NCBI GenBank assembly: GCA_004173355.1
Contig: SEAD01000030.1
Coordinates: 1-39,792, forward strand
Direction: 5' to 3'
Source of the DNA: Chitinophagaceae bacterium
Lineage (GTDB): Bacteria > Bacteroidota > Bacteroidia > Chitinophagales > Chitinophagaceae
DNA length: 39,792 bases
Shown in pieces: positions 1 through 7,360 of this stretch. Within the stretch, counting starts at the first letter, position 1. Every line of letters begins with the position of its first letter. The notes under the pieces were generated by a model. The model was not told the DNA's origin. It saw only the letters and a list, made by a program, of their open reading frames with translations, and searched no databases. The position numbers were made by a program, and so were the translations under genes.

Positions 1-1295
1 AGCAGCTCGCGTTCTTTCTGCGGGATGGAACCCAGCAGGGCAGTGTATTTTGAATTGGTACCGGCGAGGTCCTGTTTACCGGCTGAGAGTGCGCGGCGCT
101 GGTTGTTTACATTTTCCAGAATCGTCGGTTTCACTTTATTGATCTGGTCAACGATACTCTGTACGGCAGGGTTGTTTTCACCGGTGGTTCCTTTAAGGCG
201 CTCATACTGCATTTCCAGTTCGTAGAGACGCTGTGTCTGCGTAGCAAGTACCGGATCGGTAATACCGAGCGTGGACGGGATGATGCTGCCCTTGCCAGAC
301 TGGCCTGCTACATAACGTTGCACCTCATTCAGCACGGCCATCTGCATATCGAGGTCGCTGATCTTAAGGTCATTTGCACCTACGGTCTGCAGGTAGAGCT
401 CACCCTGTGCACTGATATTAACCACTTTGTTCTTCGTACGGTAGTCCTGGATTTTACCTTCCACGGAATCCAGTTCGGCCACTACATAGTTCAATCGTTT
501 TTCAACGAAATCCAGTGTATTGGCAGCAAGGGTGTTCTTGTCACGGATGGCGGCACTGTTGTACACGCGGATCAGTGCGTTGAGTATATCCTCTGCCCTT
601 TTTTTGTTATCGTCTTCGTACGCAATATTGATGATGGTTGACTGTTTGCTGGAAGCAATTACAGTAAGGCGGCCCAGCAACTGGTTGGCAGCACCTTTTA
701 CCGGGTTCAGCGCGAAGAAATAGGAACGGTCAGTTTCCTGTTTGATATTTTTTTCGTTGGGGGTGAACCGAAGGATTCCCCATGGAGTGGTGACCCACTG
801 GTTGTATGCGTAATCCACGCCGTTCACTTTCACGTTCGCGGTTGAAGCCACAAACGGTATACGTGAAGCCACGGTGAAAGAATCGAGGTAACGCGCTTCG
901 ATCCCGATCGGTGATGAGTTATAGGTTGCCTTGTCCGCAAACTTTTCCGATACAAAGACCGGTGCATAGAGATGGAGATCCTTTACCACCTCGCGGGCGA
1001 GGGTGCGGCTGCGGATCACTTCGATTTCGTTTTCTACATTCTTTTTACCACCAAACATATCGAGCGTTTCCATCACGGAAGTCTCGCTGGCGCCCTGCTT
1101 GTCATCCTTGATGAGGATGGTCGCGCTGGAGCGGTAGAATGGTGTGGCGTACTTGAGGTAAACCCATCCGCAGGCGACACTGATCACGATCAGGCCGAGC
1201 AGCAGGGGCCAGTACGGCAGGAATTTGTTGATAATCCCGCGGAAGACACTTTCTTCTTCTTCGGACTTATAGGAGTAATTGAGTTTCTCTTCCAT
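1..1295 (-). CDS. Wzc/GumC-type exopolysaccharide chain-length / tyrosine kinase protein (partial, 3' end outside window)
   Basis: Reading leftward from ATG at 1295, an open frame of about 431 codons reaches the window edge without a stop. Residues about 24-45 form a transmembrane helix (LPYWPLLLGLIVISVACGW). A Wzz-like periplasmic domain follows, including the ATPFYRSSATILI segment and a run of periplasmic coiled-coil helices (about residues 265-430). Family knowledge: GumC/Wzc proteins sit in the inner membrane, contact the Wza export channel and set polymer length. Many carry a cytoplasmic BY-kinase domain after a second membrane helix. That part lies outside the window, so whether this copy has a kinase cannot be seen. 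The gene starts 22 bp after the epimerase stop and is probably the third gene of the wza-epimerase-wzc transcript. Confidence 0.85.
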   Translation of the reverse strand, partial: MEEKLNYSYKSEEEESVFRGIINKFLPYWPLLLGLIVISVACGWVYLKYATPFYRSSATILIKDDKQGASETSVMETLDMFGGKKNVENEIEVIRSRTLAREVVKDLHLYAPVFVSEKFADKATYNSSPIGIEARYLDSFTVASRIPFVASTANVKVNGVDYAYNQWVTTPWGILRFTPNEKNIKQETDRSYFFALNPVKGAANQLLGRLTVIASSKQSTIINIAYEDDNKKRAEDILNALIRVYNSAAIRDKNTLAANTLDFVEKRLNYVVAELDSVEGKIQDYRTKNKVVNISAQGELYLQTVGANDLKISDLDMQMAVLNEVQRYVAGQSGKGSIIPSTLGITDPVLATQTQRLYELEMQYERLKGTTGENNPAVQSIVDQINKVKPTILENVNNQRRALSAGKQDLAGTNSKYTALLGSIPQKEREL

Positions 1296-1317
1296 ACTGA
1301 CTGGGTTTAGGTCGGGT

Positions 1318-2406
1318 TTAATAATTTATTTCTGCGGTTGCCTTTACTGGCTTTACCTTATAATACGATGTGAACCATTCAACGAAACGTTCGATACCCC
1401 GTTCGATCGGGGTATTGGGCTGGTAACCGGTACGTGCGATCAGCGGCTCCACATTGGCATATGTGGAAACCACATCACCCGGCTGCATTGGCATGTACTT
1501 CTTGCGGGCGGGTGTACCCAGTTTATCTTCCAGCACTTCCACAAAGCGGAGCAAGTTGACCGGGCTGTTGTTTCCGATATTGTAAATGGTGAAGGGTGCG
1601 CTGGAACTGGCGGTAGTGAAGGACTCCCCTTCCGTTACCTGGCCCGGTGCCGGCGGCTGCGGGATGATTCGCACGATGCTTTCCACTATATCATCGATAT
1701 AGGTGAAGTCACGCTGCATCTGTCCCTCGTTGAATATTTTGATTTCCTTGCCATCCACGATGTCTTTTGCGAAGGAGTAGTAGGCCATATCGGGGCGGCC
1801 CCATGGACCGTATACGGTAAAGAAACGGAGACCGGTGGTTGGCAGGTTAAAAAGATGGCTGTAGCTATGGGCAAACAGTTCGTTCGCGCGTTTGCTCGCC
1901 GCATATACGGAGATCGGGTGATCCACTTTATGATCGGTAGAGAAGATCTCATCCTGGTTCAGGCCGTAGACACTGCTGCTGCTGGCGTAGACCAGGTGAT
2001 CGATTTTATGCTCCTTACACATTTCCAGCAGGGTTACAAAACCCATGACATTGCTGCTGACATACGTGTAGGGATTTTCAATACTGTATCGGACACCTGC
2101 CTGTGCGGCGAGGTTGACGACTACCTGGATTTTATGCGTGGCAAAGATGCTTTGCATCAGCATACGATCTTCCAGGTTGCCCTTATAAAATGTAAATCCA
2201 GGACTGTCGTCGCTGATCACGGGTGAAGCATCCGTTACACGCTCCTTCATGATGCCCAGTTGCTGGAGACGGGCATACTTCAGGTCAGTATCATAATAGG
2301 GATCGATGCTATCGAGACCGATCACAGTATTTCCTTCGTCCAGCAGGCGCTGAGCCAGGTGGAACCCAATAAAACCGGCGCTTCCGGTAACCAAAATTGT
2401 CCGCAT
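1318..2406 (-). CDS. NAD-dependent epimerase, UDP-glucuronate 4-epimerase type
   Basis: A 362-aa extended short-chain dehydrogenase/reductase. The N-terminal Rossmann motif GSAGFIG is at residues 8-14, followed by the catalytic Ser cluster (ASSSSVYG, 141-148) and Tyr168-x3-Lys172 (YAASK). RFFTVYGPWGRPDMA (195-209) is the substrate-binding segment typical of UDP-glucuronate 4-epimerases (CapI/GAE). The expected reaction is UDP-glucuronate to UDP-galacturonate in the cytoplasm, which supplies an acidic sugar for exopolysaccharide. It lies between a Wza-type lipoprotein gene and a Wzc-type gene, 99 bp after the former and 22 bp before the latter. Related 4-epimerases acting on other UDP-sugars cannot be excluded by sequence alone. 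Confidence 0.87.
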   Translation of the reverse strand: MRTILVTGSAGFIGFHLAQRLLDEGNTVIGLDSIDPYYDTDLKYARLQQLGIMKERVTDASPVISDDSPGFTFYKGNLEDRMLMQSIFATHKIQVVVNLAAQAGVRYSIENPYTYVSSNVMGFVTLLEMCKEHKIDHLVYASSSSVYGLNQDEIFSTDHKVDHPISVYAASKRANELFAHSYSHLFNLPTTGLRFFTVYGPWGRPDMAYYSFAKDIVDGKEIKIFNEGQMQRDFTYIDDIVESIVRIIPQPPAPGQVTEGESFTTASSSAPFTIYNIGNNSPVNLLRFVEVLEDKLGTPARKKYMPMQPGDVVSTYANVEPLIARTGYQPNTPIERGIERFVEWFTSYYKVKPVKATAEINY

Positions 2407-2464
2407 AAACCTGTTTAGTGTTTTTCTGAATCGTTTCTATCCATCCGGCAAACAAAACATCAGA

Positions 2465-2484
2465 GGGCCGCTCACTGGCGGCCC
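2465..2484 (-). terminator. GC-rich hairpin between wza-like gene and epimerase gene
   Basis: A perfect 7-bp GC stem (2465-2471 with 2478-2484) and a 6-nt loop lie 22 bp past the export-lipoprotein stop. Read leftward, the stem is followed by an interrupted T-rich stretch (about 2449-2459) rather than a clean T tract. It could be a partial terminator that lowers transcription of the epimerase and wzc genes relative to wza, or an mRNA-end stabiliser. Confidence 0.4.
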
Positions 2485-2505
2485 GTGACCATTGGTCGCT
2501 ACTGA

Positions 2506-3306
2506 CTAACGAACCACGATACTGATCACTGTGGCGATAAGGCCCGCTGCACTGATCAGGATCGGCAGGTTCTGCCGCGTCTGCGTGGTAGCTGCCACTC
2601 TCGCTTTATTTGGTTCAACATATATAATATCACCTGACTGCAGGTAGTAGTAAGGTGAAGTAAACAGTTCAGCGTTGTTGAGATTGATCCGCATGACCGA
2701 ACGTTTGCTTTCGGATTCACGGATCAGCATCACGTTTTCCCTTTTACCATAAAGGGTAAGGTCACCCGCGAGGCCGATTGCCTCCAGCATGGTGATTTTT
2801 TCGTTCGGTACGGTGATCACGTTGGGCCGGGCTACTTCCCCGAGTACGGTGACCCGGAAGTTGAGAAACCGGATAGTTACAATCGGGTCTTTCAGGAGCT
2901 GGCGGGCTTGAATTTCCTTTGCGATCTGGTCACGCAGCTGGTTTTTTGTCAGGCCCTCTGCCTTCAGGTTACCCAGGATCGGAAACTGGATTACACCATC
3001 GGTATTGACCAGGTAACCCAGGTTGCTTCCCGGTGCACTGCTGTTTTGACCCGGGAGTACGGCATTTGCCGCCATGTTGTTAGCGATTGGCGGATTGAAT
3101 ATTATAGATGCCTCGGGGTTAAGACTGGTAACCGTGATGTTCAGGATGTCACTTTTCTGGATAATGGATTCGGGAATGGTGCCGGTGGCATTAAAATCGC
3201 CTTTTTCGGTACCGCTGAAATAGGTGACTTTCTGGGTGCTCGTACAGGAGGCAGCCATTACCACTACAAAAAGACCAAGGACAAATGCTGAAACAAACTG
3301 ACGCAT
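2506..3306 (-). CDS. Polysaccharide export outer-membrane lipoprotein, Wza/BexD family
   Basis: A 266-aa protein with a lipoprotein signal peptide whose lipobox ends at Cys21 (MAASC). A polysaccharide-export (PES) domain spans about residues 45-150. An SLBB domain follows at about 153-205 (VTVLGEVARPN..., MLEAIGLAGD). A hydrophobic C-terminal helix (about 248-264) matches the outer-membrane-spanning helix of Wza-type channels. The expected role is as the outer-membrane pore through which exopolysaccharide leaves the cell, docking with the Wzc/GumC protein encoded downstream. It is first in the minus-strand group. Its upstream region contains 11-bp tandem repeats but no clear Bacteroidota promoter. 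Confidence 0.9.
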   Translation of the reverse strand: MRQFVSAFVLGLFVVVMAASCTSTQKVTYFSGTEKGDFNATGTIPESIIQKSDILNITVTSLNPEASIIFNPPIANNMAANAVLPGQNSSAPGSNLGYLVNTDGVIQFPILGNLKAEGLTKNQLRDQIAKEIQARQLLKDPIVTIRFLNFRVTVLGEVARPNVITVPNEKITMLEAIGLAGDLTLYGKRENVMLIRESESKRSVMRINLNNAELFTSPYYYLQSGDIIYVEPNKARVAATTQTRQNLPILISAAGLIATVISIVVR

Positions 3307-3359
3307 AGCGTTAATATCTAACGATTAATAAAGTAAAAAAAATTGAGGATAGTGGTGCT

Positions 3360-3381
3360 GAAGGGATATCGAAGGGATATT
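3360..3381. repeat. Two-copy 11-bp tandem repeat upstream of the export operon
   Basis: GAAGGGATATC (3360-3370) is followed immediately by GAAGGGATATT (3371-3381), and then by GAAG, which begins a decayed third copy. The period is about one helical turn. It lies 54-75 bp upstream of the wza-like start codon, where a regulator would act. The binding function is inference. Confidence 0.5.
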
Positions 3382-3550
3382 GAAGCTATGGCAGGCACCG
3401 CGAAGGTAAGACATCCGGCGTTGGGACTGCTGGTTAACTGTTGACCAGGACACCGGAAGTCACACTCCATTAGCAATAACTGGTCCGATTTTGGGCTTTC
3501 CCCGGCAGTGACCATGGGAAATTTTATTTTTTTTCTAATATAAGCGTAAG

Positions 3551-4981
3551 ATGAAGAAGTTTTTAGTCCCCCTTTTTTTTGTTACTCCTTTTCTTCTTCA
3601 TGCACAGATAGGTATTGACACCCTGAAAGGATCCGGTCCCAGTGTGCCCATTTCGGAGTTTGGCGCGAAAGCTGATGGCGTGACCGACGATTACCCTGCA
3701 TTCCTCAAGGCAGCAAAGGCTGGCGCAAAAATTATTTTACTGGAGGCAAAGACTTATTTGCTGGATAATAATGCCGGTGAGCGGCTTGACCGGATGGTTA
3801 TTTTAAAGAATACCTATATCGTTGGCCAGGCAGGCACGGTAATAAAGTTTACGTACAGCGGTCTTCCCCTGTTCACTTTCCTTAACTCAGATTATGCGGG
3901 CATTGCCTGTGTGAAGTTCCTGTATGCGGGCAAGACCCAGGAGAGTGCCGATTATGCCTTTCCCCGTTTCCAGGAAAAGCTTGGTCTGAAGACGCGTGTG
4001 GTCAGTGGTCCGGCCGAATATTCAGGACCGGTCTTTTCTTATAATGCCAGCAATGCGTTGTTCCGTGACCTGGTATTTGAGAGTGAAAAACCTGGTGACC
4101 TGGCGCATGCCATCGGTGTTTGTATAGATGTAAAGGGTGATGAAGACAATGATAAGACGGTAAGTGGTTTGAAGGTGCTGAATGTGGCTTTCAACGATTG
4201 TAATATGGGCATGCTCATCAGTGCGCAGCGTGATTTTTCCATAACGGAAGTAAGCTCGAGGAGACGATTCGGCAACAAGTATTTTGCGCCCGGGCATATC
4301 CTTTATTTTACGGGTGGGTACAGCGCGAAAACCGTCAACAGCAAGGGTTACATCGCAAAGCTCACTGATTACGGAGAGCCGATTACGATGTTTGAAAACC
4401 TTGCCCCGCTTGCCTGTAAGTTTGTGGAAAATTGTTTGTTCGAGGACATTACCTCCTATCATCCCAATGGGATCTGCCAGGGCTTCATGAGTTTCAACAA
4501 TAATGTAATGAGGCGTGTTACCTGGATCAATAAATCGAATTACACACCGGAGACGCCGATCATGGATTTTACGATCCATAATTCGACTGTTTCAACTGTG
4601 AAGAATAACCTTTTTGAAGACATTACCATTGAGTCCGACTCAGCGTTTGTGCGGATCTCCAATTCATCGAAGTTGTCTGATGGGTTCAGCGGGAATAAGT
4701 TTATCGGATTCAGGATAAAGCTCAATCCGAATTTCAATAAAGGACAGAAGAATCGCTCTGCCGTGTTCGATATACATGGCCATGATAATACCATCGATGC
4801 CACCATTGAGCTGACGGAAGCGCCCGATGCCGTGAATTACAACACAGCAGTGGCGTTCAGGTCAGGTACGGGGAATAATACTGCAGATGTAAAAACTACG
4901 GGGGCATTTAAGGGAAATAAGAATTTTACCCGTGAGGTAGGAAGTGTCGGGATGAAAAATAAATTCCGTTTCAAAGATTGA
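3551..4981 (+). CDS. Secreted right-handed beta-helix protein, Pectate_lyase_3-like
   Basis: A 476-aa protein with a Sec signal peptide (MKKFLVPLFF...LHAQ, cleavage near residue 19). Residues about 34-47 (ISEFGAKADGVTDD) are the classic opening of the Pectate_lyase_3/GH28-like beta-helix fold. The rest is rich in N, D, V and F turns with repeated xxFEDIT-type rungs, fitting a parallel beta-helix. I recognise no complete GH28 catalytic set, so the enzyme activity (lyase, hydrolase, epimerase or binding only) is open. It is transcribed away from the export operon and lies next to an exopolysaccharide glycosyltransferase. That context suggests trimming or modifying the exported polymer. Confidence 0.75.
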   Translation: MKKFLVPLFFVTPFLLHAQIGIDTLKGSGPSVPISEFGAKADGVTDDYPAFLKAAKAGAKIILLEAKTYLLDNNAGERLDRMVILKNTYIVGQAGTVIKFTYSGLPLFTFLNSDYAGIACVKFLYAGKTQESADYAFPRFQEKLGLKTRVVSGPAEYSGPVFSYNASNALFRDLVFESEKPGDLAHAIGVCIDVKGDEDNDKTVSGLKVLNVAFNDCNMGMLISAQRDFSITEVSSRRRFGNKYFAPGHILYFTGGYSAKTVNSKGYIAKLTDYGEPITMFENLAPLACKFVENCLFEDITSYHPNGICQGFMSFNNNVMRRVTWINKSNYTPETPIMDFTIHNSTVSTVKNNLFEDITIESDSAFVRISNSSKLSDGFSGNKFIGFRIKLNPNFNKGQKNRSAVFDIHGHDNTIDATIELTEAPDAVNYNTAVAFRSGTGNNTADVKTTGAFKGNKNFTREVGSVGMKNKFRFKD

Positions 4982-5261
4982 TATATACAGACGTTGTTCT
5001 TTCCTATAAAAAAATTACTGTAGATTTTTTTACCCTTATGTAGAATATATTCAACTTATAGAAATTATTACTACTATACCCAACCTTTAATTTTGACGTG
5101 CTGATGCCTCAAAAGCTGAGTAATGAGTTTTCCACTTACCTTCACACTGGTATCGTTTTTGCACGTGCCCAGTCACCACCTTTCGATATCCTCTCTTTAA
5201 ATGCACGCCTGATTCCATTTTCTACGATTGCCCTGCCGTGTTACCTTCAAAATTACCCTAG

Positions 5262-6605
5262 ATGAATCCCAAGCGAGTCCTTCTTATTGGTGGCAATTTC
5301 AGCCCTGAACTTACCGGTATTGGAAAATACAATGGTGAGATGGCCAGTTGGTTTGCGAAGGAAGGGATACATTGCACGGTTATTACTACGTTTCCCTATT
5401 ATCCTGAATGGAAGGTTGACGCCGGGTACCGGAAACAATCCTGGTTTTACCGGACCGAGCGTAATAACCTGGCTGGGAAAGGATCTGTACATGTTTACCG
5501 TTGCCCGCACTATGTTCCAAAGAAACCATCGGGCTTAAAACGGATGATCTCTGATCTTACTTTCTTTATGTCGGCATTTGTTCAGGTATTCTTTTCATTT
5601 TTCCATAAGAAATATGATGTGGTGATTGCTGTTGCCCCACCTTTTCACGTTGGCTTTCTTGCCTTATTTTATAAATGGATCACCCGGACGCCGATGGTCT
5701 ATCATATTCAGGACCTTCAGATCGATGCCGCAAAGGAGTTGGGCATGATCAGGCAGAAAGGCCTCCTGAACCTGATGTTCAGACTGGAAGCTTTTATCCT
5801 GAAACGTACTGATTGGGTCAGCAGTATCTCTTATGGCATGATCCGGAGAATTGGCTCAAAGACTGAAAAAGAAGTGGTATTCTTTCCAAATTGGGTTGAC
5901 ATGAGTGGTCTTTACCCGTTATTTGACCAGACAGGACTCAAAAGCAAATTTGGCTTCAGGGAAGAGGAGAAACTGGTATTGTATTCCGGAGCGATCGGCG
6001 AGAAACAGGGACTGGAAAATATCCTGCTTGCAGCGATGGAAATGAAGGATGAAAATATCCGCTTTGCAGTTTGCGGCAGTGGTCCTTACAAAGAGAAGCT
6101 CCGTGTTATGGCGGAAGAGGGCGGACTGACAAATGTAAGTTTCCTCCCACTGCAGCCAAAAGAGTCATTTAATGATTTCCTCAATGCAGCTGATCTCCAT
6201 CTAGTTCTCCAGAAGGCTAATGCCAACGATCTTGTAATGCCTTCCAAGTTGACAGGTATATTAGCGGTTGGTGGTTCAGCACTTGTGACGGCGCCCGAAG
6301 GATCCAGTTTATATAATTATATATCTGGACATGAGATAGCGACATTGGCTGAGCCGGAAAACCTGGTGTCCCTTGTAGCGGGTATCCGCATAGCCCTCGC
6401 TGATCACAACGTCAAAGAGATCCGAAGTAATGCGTACAGCTTCGCAAATGAATATTTAAATATTGAAAAGGTGATGCCCAAATTCCTTGCTGATCTGGTT
6501 CCTGCCGGAACGCAAGACGTGGCAAAACCCAGTGTAAAGGTAACAAGACAACCAGTGCAGGACGTTAATCGTAAAGAGGCTTTTGAAAAGCCGCTCCGGG
6601 CCTGA
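5262..6605 (+). CDS. WcaI-type glycosyltransferase (GT4)
   Basis: A 447-aa GT-B fold protein. The N-terminal domain opens with RVLLIGGNFSPELTGIGKYN, which is characteristic of the WcaI family of colanic-acid-type glycosyltransferases. The C-terminal nucleotide-sugar domain has VLYSGAIGEKQGLENIL, the FAVCGSGPYKEKL strand and a PSKLTGILAVGGSALVTAP segment, placing it in GT4. The last 40 or so residues form a polar tail beyond the usual domain end. Donor and acceptor sugars cannot be read from sequence. It acts at the cytoplasmic face in assembly of the lipid-linked exopolysaccharide repeat. The 280-bp upstream region contains TAATTTTG at 5088-5095, matching the Bacteroidota -7 consensus, but no convincing -33 element. 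Confidence 0.85.
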   Translation: MNPKRVLLIGGNFSPELTGIGKYNGEMASWFAKEGIHCTVITTFPYYPEWKVDAGYRKQSWFYRTERNNLAGKGSVHVYRCPHYVPKKPSGLKRMISDLTFFMSAFVQVFFSFFHKKYDVVIAVAPPFHVGFLALFYKWITRTPMVYHIQDLQIDAAKELGMIRQKGLLNLMFRLEAFILKRTDWVSSISYGMIRRIGSKTEKEVVFFPNWVDMSGLYPLFDQTGLKSKFGFREEEKLVLYSGAIGEKQGLENILLAAMEMKDENIRFAVCGSGPYKEKLRVMAEEGGLTNVSFLPLQPKESFNDFLNAADLHLVLQKANANDLVMPSKLTGILAVGGSALVTAPEGSSLYNYISGHEIATLAEPENLVSLVAGIRIALADHNVKEIRSNAYSFANEYLNIEKVMPKFLADLVPAGTQDVAKPSVKVTRQPVQDVNRKEAFEKPLRA

Positions 6606-6709
6606 CGATAGCCCATTTGAAACTCAAATTCTACGTACATCCGGGTTGGCCGGACTATATATCCATACCACTGTGTGTGCATCCTGCCCATTGCAACCAC
6701 AACCTGTCA

Positions 6710-7177
6710 TCAGCGGACATCACATCTTGGTTTGTGACCCACCTTGAAATTCAGGGAATTTGCAATAAAACATAACCGGCTGGCGCGCTCGTGAAGCTCA
6801 AGGGCTTTCTCCGTCATCGATTCATGCGTTACCAGTACTTTGGGATACAAGGTGACCGATACAAAACGGCCACCCTCCGCTCCTTCTTCCATCACGCCGC
6901 GGGCATCATCGGTATATCCCACCACCACCACCCCCGCATCGGAACAAAGATGTAAGTACCATAACATATGACAGGTGGATATGGATGAAATGAACAACTC
7001 TTCAGGATTGTACCGGTCCGCATCACCGCGGAACGCAGTATCGGACGACGCGGGAATGGTGAGTTTGCCGTCCACAGACACCTCATGCTCCCGGGAATAG
7101 GAACGGTAGTCGGCTGTGCCCTGGCCGCGATCGCCGGTCCACTTTACAGAGACTTGGTACTGATGGGTTTTATTCAT
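6710..7177 (-). CDS. OsmC/Ohr family peroxidase-like protein
   Basis: A 155-aa protein with the OsmC fold. It has PEELF (Glu60), a first catalytic-type cysteine at Cys69 in SSISTCHM and a second at Cys136 in CFIANSLNF, the two-cysteine layout of thiol-dependent organic hydroperoxide reductases. Cys78 is extra. The family reduces organic or fatty-acid hydroperoxides in the cytoplasm. It is a single gene, convergent with the glycosyltransferase and divergent from the GEVED surface protein, so the neighbours say little about regulation. I see no Bacteroidota promoter match upstream. Confidence 0.85.
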   Translation of the reverse strand: MNKTHQYQVSVKWTGDRGQGTADYRSYSREHEVSVDGKLTIPASSDTAFRGDADRYNPEELFISSISTCHMLWYLHLCSDAGVVVVGYTDDARGVMEEGAEGGRFVSVTLYPKVLVTHESMTEKALELHERASRLCFIANSLNFKVGHKPRCDVR

Positions 7178-7360
7178 ATATAAATGTAAATGGATTTTTG
7201 CTAAGGATCAGCGACTTGGCATTTTGGGCGATACCCAACTATAGGGAATTTACGTATACCACGCGCATTTACACGCAATTAAACTTGCCCACTTTGATCG
7301 ACATGAGCCTTTCTTCCCTATTTTTACCGCACATCCATTCAGTAGCAAACACACACGTAT

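Noticed and set aside
1279-2226. Long plus-strand open frame opposite the epimerase
   Set aside because: Antisense shadow of a well-supported epimerase gene with clear catalytic motifs.
3318-3515. 65-codon minus-strand open frame upstream of the wza-like gene
   Set aside because: Residue pattern is not protein-like, no ribosome site, and it occupies the promoter and repeat region.
5008-5031. A-run and T-run able to form an 8-bp A/T hairpin after the beta-helix gene
   Set aside because: The stem is only A-T pairs and would be unstable; not called as a terminator.
5161-5168. GCACGTGC palindrome upstream of the glycosyltransferase gene
   Set aside because: An 8-bp palindrome alone is too common to support a regulatory claim.
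6615-6629. ATTTGA-AAC-TCAAAT inverted repeat between convergent genes
   Set aside because: Short and AT-rich with no T tract on either strand; probably chance.
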